A DNA stretch of 21,891 nt from an uncultured Lachnospiraceae bacterium. GTDB taxonomy: Bacteria > Bacillota > Clostridia > Lachnospirales > Lachnospiraceae. A program made the position numbers and the translations under genes. The stretch is taken from assembly GCA_910589075.1 (NCBI GenBank), contig CAJUSK010000015.1:1-21891 (forward strand). The letters run 5' to 3'. Of the stretch, positions 16,060-21,891 are shown piece by piece (position 1 is the stretch's first letter; each line of letters begins with the position of its first letter). Under the pieces are notes generated by a model, which did no database searches, was not told the DNA's origin, and saw nothing but the letters and a program-made list of their open reading frames with translations.

Positions 16060-17433
16060 CTACTGTATCCTGAACTCCCCGCCCGCAAAGCGCACCCCGT
16101 CCTGGAGCGATATTTCTGTTCCCTGTTGTTTCAGAATCAGGGCGTCATCCGCCGCCACGGCAATGGAGCCTTTCCCTGAGGATATTGTCATATCCTCACC
16201 TGCTTCTATTGCGATGGAACGATTGCTGACAATCCGGATTCCTTCGTTGTCCAGCAGTTCTATGCGAAGACCCTGATTGTTGGTGATAACAATTTCATCC
16301 GGTGTAAACCGGATTTCTTTCCCATGTGCGGTTTTCAGAATTTTATGATCCGGATGCATCCGGCCTTCTCTCCCGGCTTCCCCGTAAACGGCGCTGGCCG
16401 CATATGCTTCCCGTTCATCCCATCCCGGTATGTACAGTCTGACCTGTTCTCCGATTTCCGGCATCCAGTACCAGCCGGTTCCTGTGTCTGTGGCATATAC
16501 CGTTGAAAACGGAAACCAGGTATCGGAAATACCGCTCCTGTTCTCATCCTGTAGAAAACGGATTTTGACCCGGTCTTCCTTTACATCCATCACCAGCCCT
16601 GCCAGGGACGCTCCCTGTGCACCATACAAGGGACGCCGCTGTGTCGGCAGATCTTCCCCGCGTCTGGCATAATATACGTGCAGCATCTCGCCGCCCAGGT
16701 AGCGGCTTTCAATCCTGTACACGGACATGGCCTGTCCTGCAATCAGGAACCTGGTACCCATCGGGTATATATCCCGCATGGAAACGGTATAGCCCATGCA
16801 TTTGGAGACACTCCCATCCCTTTCCTCCATCTCCTGGAACATGCGGTAATGCATGTCATCCACCAGTATGACCGTATCTCTGGCGGGAAGACCTATATAT
16901 AACTTAACCCCGTCCCGCAGACATTCAGGCGTCAGGAAGGTGGACGCACCGGATACAAGCCTGGTGAGGAATTCCCAGTCCGTTTCCTGGTACTGGAGTA
17001 CAAAGCCTTCCGTCGGAATATTCACAGACGCGGTGTCTATCACATTCCCACCCACATATTCCCGCAGGATCTGCTTCGTAATCTCCAGATATGTTTGTCT
17101 GCTGTTTTGAAATGTCCGGATATGCCGTTTTCTGTCCATCAGCCAGGAACCGCTGACAACTTCCAGTTTCAGTTTTTTCTGGTCATTATCCACACCCAGT
17201 TCAAAATTTCTCACCGGCCCCCAGAAGAGTATTTCCGACTCTCCCGCGCCGCCTGCGGCTTCCACCAGAACTCTGCAGTCTGTCTGCAGCAACGTCAGAT
17301 ATGCTTCTTCATCCTCATCCTTTATATAGCCTTCTATTGTCATGCTTCCATGCCTGTTGATTTCTTTGTGAATATCCAAAGTAAGAATTGCAATCAAATC
17401 AAAAGGTTTCACTCTGACCGTATATTCTCTCAT
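16060..17433 (-). CDS. VgrG-like spike protein, type B (module 1)
   Basis: A 457-aa paralog of the protein at 6403-7803. The gp27-like N-terminus has IRTFQNSRQTYLEITKQIL and LQYQETDWEFLTRLVSG. The OB-fold region at about 278-345 has LAGLVMDVKEDRVKIRFL, GWYWMPEIGEQVRLYIP and AYAASAVYG. The β-rich tail starts KEIRFTPDEIVITNNQG and ends GGEFRIQ. I chose ATG 17433 (MREYTVRVK) over ATG 17439: the AGGAGG site is 9 nt from the former but only 3 nt from the latter, and MREY matches the paralog. Just upstream lies the remnant of a D2-type gene, and the intact D1-type gene before that. The protein is expected to trimerise, perhaps with the type A protein, but stoichiometry cannot be read from sequence. 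Confidence 0.92.
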   Translation of the reverse strand: MREYTVRVKPFDLIAILTLDIHKEINRHGSMTIEGYIKDEDEEAYLTLLQTDCRVLVEAAGGAGESEILFWGPVRNFELGVDNDQKKLKLEVVSGSWLMDRKRHIRTFQNSRQTYLEITKQILREYVGGNVIDTASVNIPTEGFVLQYQETDWEFLTRLVSGASTFLTPECLRDGVKLYIGLPARDTVILVDDMHYRMFQEMEERDGSVSKCMGYTVSMRDIYPMGTRFLIAGQAMSVYRIESRYLGGEMLHVYYARRGEDLPTQRRPLYGAQGASLAGLVMDVKEDRVKIRFLQDENRSGISDTWFPFSTVYATDTGTGWYWMPEIGEQVRLYIPGWDEREAYAASAVYGEAGREGRMHPDHKILKTAHGKEIRFTPDEIVITNNQGLRIELLDNEGIRIVSNRSIAIEAGEDMTISSGKGSIAVAADDALILKQQGTEISLQDGVRFAGGEFRIQ

Positions 17434-17437
17434 CCTC

Positions 17438-17569
17438 ATTTTCCTCCTCTGACAAAGATGTCACAATTTCCGGTATCCTTCTTTTCCATCTCTCATATGC
17501 CCGAAAAGGACAGTGGAACGTAAGCCCGCCGGAACGATTTCCCAGCAGACGGAATGTAAAGACCATGCT
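17438..17569 (-). pseudogene. C-terminal remnant of a second DcrB/DUF1795-like gene (type D2)
   Basis: In the 160-bp gap between the D1-type gene and VgrG type B, one frame reads MVFTFRLLGNRSGGLTFHCP and then FRAYERWKRRIPEIVTSLS. This aligns with the end of the D2 protein at 7800-8372 (NLMFLFPAETKVMMGTFYCR, FRDYDRWKPEVLKLLETI). The first ~140 residues are missing and there is no good ribosome site at ATG 17566. Module 1 therefore once had the same D1-D2-B order as module 2. Confidence 0.72.
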
Positions 17570-17596
17570 GTGATCCAATCGTCAGTATCCGTCTTC

Positions 17597-18118
17597 TCAA
17601 TTTTTTTCATGTTCCACCTCAATGGAAAACAGCACCCAGTTCATAATATTGCCCCACTTTGTCTCTTCCTCCGGTGGATATGTCAACGTGAAGTGGTACA
17701 TATCCTTTCCCGAAAACATCACATATTTTCTGTGTTTTACCACCTTCTCCCCCAGGAAAAGTTCTGTCAGAAACCAACTGATATATTCATCGCCCAGTTT
17801 CAGAAATCTGACCGGATACAGTTTCTGCAAATCGAACCGCTCTTCCACATATCTCCGGATAGCGCCAATGACTGCAATCGCATCCGTATCCTGCCCTGCA
17901 TCCTTCATAAACTGAAATGTCATTTCCACCGCTTTCTCTTTTTCAAATAGAATAAGGTCCGGTTTTTCCTGGTATGGATAATGGGTTTCCTGCCGCTGGG
18001 CCGGCATCTCTTCCAGGCAGACCGGTATCCGCATCCGCAGCCCTTTAAATTGCAGTTCCCGCACCGGAATATCTTCCTGATGATCCCCTTCTGCTCTCCT
18101 GAAAAAAAATTCACTCAT
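17597..18118 (-). CDS. DcrB/DUF1795-like protein, type D1 (module 1)
   Basis: A 173-aa soluble protein starting MSEFFFRRAEGDHQED. ATG 18118 overlaps the VgrG stop (ATGAGTGA) and has AAAGGGGGAA just upstream, so it is probably coupled to that gene. It shares with the protein at 8350-8892 the HYPYQEKPDLILF segment, a middle IRRYVEERFDLQKLYPVRFL and the closing TYPPEEETKWGNIMNWVLFS. The fold resembles DcrB/DUF1795 by pattern only. In T6SS, DUF1795 Eag proteins are effector chaperones; here it may serve the VgrG pair or an effector not encoded nearby. No signal peptide is seen. Confidence 0.85.
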   Translation of the reverse strand: MSEFFFRRAEGDHQEDIPVRELQFKGLRMRIPVCLEEMPAQRQETHYPYQEKPDLILFEKEKAVEMTFQFMKDAGQDTDAIAVIGAIRRYVEERFDLQKLYPVRFLKLGDEYISWFLTELFLGEKVVKHRKYVMFSGKDMYHFTLTYPPEEETKWGNIMNWVLFSIEVEHEKN

Positions 18119-19619
18119 GCTCTTCCCCCTTTTTGTCCGTAAAACGGATCTGGTACTTTTCAATCATTTCTTCCTGTCTGTCCAAAGTTTTCCTGCCTGT
18201 CCCGGAGGCTGTGATCTCCCCATAGCTCCCCGTTACGTCAAAGCTGTTACACAGATTGACTACCGCAGGCGCAGCCACATCTTTTCTCAGCATTGTAATC
18301 TCCGCCGGGGCATGCACCCATATATGCCTTGCTCTGAGAGATATGGTTTCCTGCGCGGTAATTTCCATGGTTCCGGCAGTTTTTAATGTCACTTTTTCAT
18401 GGTCGTACAGACCTATGGACGCCTGTTTTTTCTGCTGACGGTTGTCAATCAGCAGCGTTTTGGCAGTCATCGTAAGTCTTTTTTCCCACCTGGCAGTCAG
18501 ATACCGGTTGGCAGGGTTGTGCATTTCGGGATGTGTTCTCCCATTGGTTCGTACTGCATGGGTACATATCCCTTCCCGTTCCCATGGAGAGGGGATATAT
18601 AATGCTGCCTGTGTCCCCGCTTCCGGCATACAGTACATACCATTTCCTGTTCCGGTAACCCAGGGATATGGCCACGCCTGCGCCGGATCCTGTCTCTGAT
18701 CTATATCCAGATGCAGTTTTACTTTGTTTCCTTCCACTTCCAGCACTCTGCCGGTCAGCGTCACACCCTGTATACGGCCATTTCCACGCCTATATGTAAC
18801 GATGTGTCCCTCTCTGCACAGGGTATAGCCAAATATCAGTACGCCTTTTTCCATTCGGCAGGTCATACCGGCCACTCTTCCATGAAATGCACCAAATGTT
18901 ACGCTGTCGCCCCAGCGCAGCAAATCACAGGTTTCTGCTTTTACAAGCAGGTACTTACTTTTATTCTCCAAAGAGGAAGTCACAGGCCATGTATGTTCCG
19001 GAAATTGTTCCGCATTTTCACTGAACGTCCATTGATAGCGTAAAACCCGGATTTCCTTTTCCTCCCCTGCAGGGAGCCCAAAATATACCTGGGGCCTGTC
19101 TCCATAAAAACCCGCAAAAACCGATGTGCCACAATAACCTGCCGCCCGGATCAGAAATTCCCAGTCCGTTTCCATATACTGAATCACCGGAAAGTCCAAA
19201 GCGGTATTCTGCGCCAGGTACATCAGACTTCCCTGTGGCTGGATTGTTTTCCTGACAATGTCCTTCCATGTCTGTTCGCCGTTCTGAAAGGATCGGCAGC
19301 GGCGTATCCCATCCAGCAGGTATGTGCAGGAAACGCATTCCAGTTCCACACAAAGCTGATACCGTTCATACCCGCAGGTCAGATGCCAGATGATCCCCTG
19401 GAACAACACAACCTCTTCATCACCTCCGTCACACCGGCCCCACAGGACAATCTTTTCACCGGCCAGGCTTTTTTCCCCAATCTTCTCCATTTCCTCCCGT
19501 TCTATGGCTGCTTTCAGAAAAACCTGCGCATGCGCATTTTTATCCGCAGTCAGCCGATAGTCCAATATGGAACCGACAGTCAGTTCACATACCACTCTGC
19601 TGATCTCATATACCCTCAT
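18111..19619 (-). CDS. VgrG-like spike protein, type A (module 1)
   Basis: A 502-aa spike protein starting MRVYEISRVVCELTVG. ATG 19619 has AGAAGGAGG 6 nt upstream. The gp27-like N-terminus has CRSFQNGEQTWKDIVRKTI and FPVIQYMETDWEFLIRAAG. The OB-fold region at about 283-361 has TGRVLEVEGNKVKLHLDI and GMYCMPEAGTQAALYIP. The tail differs from type B: after a β-rich stretch it has VHAPAEITMLRKDV, then VVNLCNSFDVTGSYGEIT near residue 455, and a charged end (DKKGEEHE). The VNLCNxFDxxG signature is shared only with the interrupted gene at 9138-10840. With that gene broken, this is the only intact type A copy in the window. It follows the PP2C-like gene by 36 nt. Confidence 0.92.
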   Translation of the reverse strand: MRVYEISRVVCELTVGSILDYRLTADKNAHAQVFLKAAIEREEMEKIGEKSLAGEKIVLWGRCDGGDEEVVLFQGIIWHLTCGYERYQLCVELECVSCTYLLDGIRRCRSFQNGEQTWKDIVRKTIQPQGSLMYLAQNTALDFPVIQYMETDWEFLIRAAGYCGTSVFAGFYGDRPQVYFGLPAGEEKEIRVLRYQWTFSENAEQFPEHTWPVTSSLENKSKYLLVKAETCDLLRWGDSVTFGAFHGRVAGMTCRMEKGVLIFGYTLCREGHIVTYRRGNGRIQGVTLTGRVLEVEGNKVKLHLDIDQRQDPAQAWPYPWVTGTGNGMYCMPEAGTQAALYIPSPWEREGICTHAVRTNGRTHPEMHNPANRYLTARWEKRLTMTAKTLLIDNRQQKKQASIGLYDHEKVTLKTAGTMEITAQETISLRARHIWVHAPAEITMLRKDVAAPAVVNLCNSFDVTGSYGEITASGTGRKTLDRQEEMIEKYQIRFTDKKGEEHE

Positions 19620-19655
19620 TTTTTTCCTCCTTCTGTCATACTGGCCCTCGCTTAT

Positions 19656-21539
19656 TTAGGGTGTGGGCGTCTGTGTCGTCTGATCTGTCTCCCGGGCCTT
19701 TTGTTCTTCTTCCCTCTGTTTTGCTTCCTGTTCCTGTAGTTCCAGTATGGCCGCGCGTTCCGCTTCTTCCTTTGCTCTCTTTTCCGCTTCTATTGCCATC
19801 ACTGTATCCAGCATTTCAAGCAGACCATCCACTTCTTTTGTTTCATCCTCCAGTTTCAGTTCTCTGTATAAATTACCTGCGGACTGATACTCTTTTCTGG
19901 CTTCCAGATAGTTCCCCCGGGCTTCCAGCGTTTTGCCCCGTTCCACGCAGTCATCGGCTTTCTGCCGCTTTTCTTTGGTTTCTTCCGATTTCTGTGTGCT
20001 GGCATCAATCCTTGCCTGTATGCCGGCGGCATGAACGTCGTCGCCCATTTCCTGATATTTTTCCAGCGCCATTGTATAGTAGGCGTTGGCGCTTTCATAT
20101 TCTCCCTCCGCAAAGGCCTTGTCCCCTTCCGCCGCCAGACTTACGGCGCCTGTCTCGTCGGCGGCTTTTTCCCTGGCCGCTTCTTTATCCGCTTCCTCCG
20201 CTTTACTCTGGCTCTCATACAGAGCTTCCAGCGCATCCAGGGCTGCCTGTCTGCCTTCTTCAAAATATGCGCCGGTAGCCAGATTCCGGGCCTGGAGATA
20301 TTTTTCCTCCGCCTGGCTGTAATCCCCCTGTGCGCTCAGTTGATCCCCCATCTGCATATAATCAAACACAGACAGATAATCCGTAATAACAGCCAGTTTT
20401 CTGTGGATATATGCATCCGCTATACGGTCGGCATACCGGGAGCGCTCCAGGGACGCCATGTATGCCGTGTGGGCTTCTTCATACTTGCCCTCTCCAAATG
20501 CCTTGTCCGCAGCATTCACAGCTTCGATCAGTTTCCGGTAATCGGAAATTTCCTGCATCTTCTCCTTGTCCCGCAGTTTCCCGGCCACATCCAGCGCCTC
20601 TGTACACTCTTCCTGGGCCCGGATATAATTGCTGTCCTGTATGTACTCTGTCATATTGGTATAGTGCAGTTCCATATCCTCCACACGTCTGCGCCGCTGT
20701 CTGGCCAGAAACCACAGCACCACAGCCAGGACAAGGAGCAGGACAAACACAAGTACGCTGATGGTAACAATTTTCCGAATCCGCCGTTTTCTGTCCGGAT
20801 CCAGAAACACCTTATCTACAAAAACAGTGGCAAAAGTATAGTTCTCCAACTGTCCGGGCTGTTTTGACAATAACAGTTCTTCTATATCGTCCAGGCTTTC
20901 CTGGGGGTCGTCCTTTGCCTCGGAAAAAACGTCATCCAGTTCGCCGCCGTCCAGATTTTCCCAGATCCCCCGTGTATACATGGCAACAATGTCGCCGTTT
21001 TCCAATTTTATCTTTCCGGATATAAAAGGCAGAAAACTTCTTCCTTTTCCCAGGTAGGTACGGAGATTATTGCGCTGTTCATGTCTGGCCAGCACGTCCT
21101 GGGGCAGATTCCGTTCTCTGACCATATCCATCCCCAGGGAAGCGTCGCTTGTCTGCTCTCTGACAATCCCATTGCGGTAAAGGCGCAGCCTTGTGTTCCC
21201 TGCCTGGGCATAACGAAGCTTCACATAATCTGTTACCACCACAATGACCGAGGCTTTCAGCCGTTGTGTATCGTCCGCTTCCGCCAGTGCCCGGTCGGCG
21301 GCTTCCAGCCAGGAACGGATTGCCCGTTTCCTCATGGACGGCCGCTCCTGAAAGGCTATGAGGATGGTCTGTACAGCCAGCCGGGCGCTCTCTGCGCCTG
21401 GCACGTCATTCAAGCCGTCCGCCACCACATAACAGGCATACTTTTCCAATTCCACAAATGCAAAATAATCATTATTTTTCAGCTCAGACCCGGCTTCTGA
21501 GATAAAAGCTGTCTTAAATGTACTGTTTTGCTTTCTCAT
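19656..21539 (-). CDS. PP2C-like (probably inactive) membrane protein with TPR-like repeats
   Basis: A 627-aa protein with an N-terminal PP2C-like domain (about 1-245), one transmembrane segment (about 256-279, flanked by RKRR and RQRRRR), TPR-like repeats (about 335-560; GDQLSAQGDYSQAEEKYLQA, GDKAFAEGEYESANAYYTMA, GKTLEARGNYLEARKEYQSA) and a Glu/Lys/Arg-rich coiled-coil tail ending TQTPTP. PP2C landmarks are D24, D41-G42, AGNTRLRL at 113-120 and the GDIVAMY segment near 182-188. The usual S-D-G is T189-R190-G191 and the final D-N is E232-N233, so two metal-binding aspartates are replaced. PP2C enzymes regulate T6SS by Ser/Thr dephosphorylation; this one may instead bind a phosphoprotein. Start ATG 21539 has AAAGGAG 12 nt upstream, a slightly long spacing. 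The TPR part is probably outside the membrane. Confidence 0.88.
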   Translation of the reverse strand: MRKQNSTFKTAFISEAGSELKNNDYFAFVELEKYACYVVADGLNDVPGAESARLAVQTILIAFQERPSMRKRAIRSWLEAADRALAEADDTQRLKASVIVVVTDYVKLRYAQAGNTRLRLYRNGIVREQTSDASLGMDMVRERNLPQDVLARHEQRNNLRTYLGKGRSFLPFISGKIKLENGDIVAMYTRGIWENLDGGELDDVFSEAKDDPQESLDDIEELLLSKQPGQLENYTFATVFVDKVFLDPDRKRRIRKIVTISVLVFVLLLVLAVVLWFLARQRRRRVEDMELHYTNMTEYIQDSNYIRAQEECTEALDVAGKLRDKEKMQEISDYRKLIEAVNAADKAFGEGKYEEAHTAYMASLERSRYADRIADAYIHRKLAVITDYLSVFDYMQMGDQLSAQGDYSQAEEKYLQARNLATGAYFEEGRQAALDALEALYESQSKAEEADKEAAREKAADETGAVSLAAEGDKAFAEGEYESANAYYTMALEKYQEMGDDVHAAGIQARIDASTQKSEETKEKRQKADDCVERGKTLEARGNYLEARKEYQSAGNLYRELKLEDETKEVDGLLEMLDTVMAIEAEKRAKEEAERAAILELQEQEAKQREEEQKARETDQTTQTPTP

Positions 21540-21554
21540 CTTCTGTTTTTACTC

Positions 21555-21695
21555 CTTTTCCTCCTGTATGACGCACCGTCTTACGGCCGCTTCACAGCCT
21601 GTGTGCCACATCGCTTTCCGGCAGCCTTTCCGTCTGTATGGCGCACCGTTTTCCAGCGGCCTTTCCCTCTGTATGGCGCACTGTTTTCCGGCGGC
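21555..21695. repeat. Four degenerate 35-bp tandem repeats
   Basis: Units at 21555-21590, 21591-21625, 21626-21660 and 21661-21695. The plus-strand consensus is close to CTTTCCSTCTGTATGGCGCA followed by CCGTTTTCCGGCGGC. The last two units are nearly identical and the first two are more diverged. They fill most of the ~170-bp spacer upstream of the PP2C-like gene. I see no convincing promoter within them. Confidence 0.85.
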
Positions 21696-21712
21696 TTCCC
21701 CGCTGCCATATT

Positions 21713-21891
21713 TCAGAATCTTTCCAGCACGGATATTGTCTCTGATGCGCTTATATCCAGAAACAGCCGGTCCTGCACCTTCCCCCGGTCAAGCCGGTAC
21801 AGCCAGAGAACCGGCCTTCTGCCTTCTCTCTCAAAGTCCGGATCCTCTACATACTGGCGCGCTGCCAGGTATATCCTGTCATGGAATTTCA
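21713..21891 (-). CDS. C-terminal end of an unrecognised protein (partial)
   Basis: The last 58 codons and a TGA stop (21713-21715) of a gene entering from the right edge. The visible protein has FHDRIYLAARQYVEDPDFER, then RPVLWLYRLDRGKVQDRLFL, and ends SETISVLERF. It looks soluble and charged, in keeping with the coding style of the neighbours. It is separated from the PP2C-like gene by ~170 bp holding the tandem repeats. I do not recognise the family and the start lies outside the window. Confidence 0.72.
   Translation of the reverse strand, partial: KFHDRIYLAARQYVEDPDFEREGRRPVLWLYRLDRGKVQDRLFLDISASETISVLERF

Noticed and set aside
20031..20867. Plus-strand open frame of 278 codons opposite the PP2C-like gene
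   Set aside because: Antisense shadow of the TPR-like and transmembrane region; no start signal.
21581..21709. 42-aa minus-strand ORF through the 35-bp tandem repeats
   Set aside because: Weak start signal, and the 35-bp unit shifts frame at each repeat, so a protein function is unlikely.
21540..21712. Promoter for the PP2C-like gene
   Set aside because: No convincing -35/-10 pair on the minus strand; the spacer is taken up by the tandem repeats.

Overview
The window looks like part of a Clostridia chromosome, most likely a gut Lachnospiraceae. The reasons are the strong AGGAGG-type ribosome sites, medium GC, protein families I associate with that group, and a short hairpin repeat of a kind I recall from those genomes (memory, not a search). 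Every gene I can support is on the minus strand, so transcription runs from the right end to the left end. Spacing is tight, with several ATGA-type stop/start overlaps, and I see no convincing internal promoter or terminator. It reads as one long operon or a few linked transcripts.

In transcription order: (1) 21891-21713, the C-terminal end of an unrecognised protein, followed by four degenerate 35-bp tandem repeats. (2) 21539-19656, a membrane protein with a cytoplasmic PP2C-like domain, one transmembrane segment and TPR-like repeats. (3) 19619-15850, spike module 1: VgrG-like protein type A, a DcrB/DUF1795-like protein, the remains of a second such protein, VgrG-like protein type B and a small possibly frameshifted gene. 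(4) 15824-10822, an RDD-family membrane-protein block: three long paralogs (423, 380 and 428 aa), a short RDD protein and at least two decayed copies. (5) 10840-6403, spike module 2: a type A VgrG gene interrupted by a ~123-bp hairpin-rich element, a small gene, two DcrB/DUF1795-like proteins and an intact type B VgrG. (6) 6371-1, the effector end: two small proteins, a 1674-aa DUF4280 (PAAR-like)-Rhs polymorphic toxin with an unrecognised C-terminal domain, and the start of a membrane-anchored or secreted protein that is probably its immunity protein.

Taken together this resembles the spike, adaptor, effector and immunity part of a contractile-injection (T6SS/eCIS-like) system in a Gram-positive anaerobe. 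The VgrG-like trimers would form the spike, DUF4280-Rhs would be the tip and cargo, the DcrB-like and small proteins are candidate loaders, and the PP2C-like protein is a candidate regulator. No sheath, tube, baseplate or ATPase gene is visible here, so the injection machine itself is inferred. The most notable points are the paired, duplicated A/B spike modules with matching decay, the expanded RDD family with a shared unrecognised C-terminal domain, the probable pseudophosphatase, and the unidentified Rhs toxin domain.
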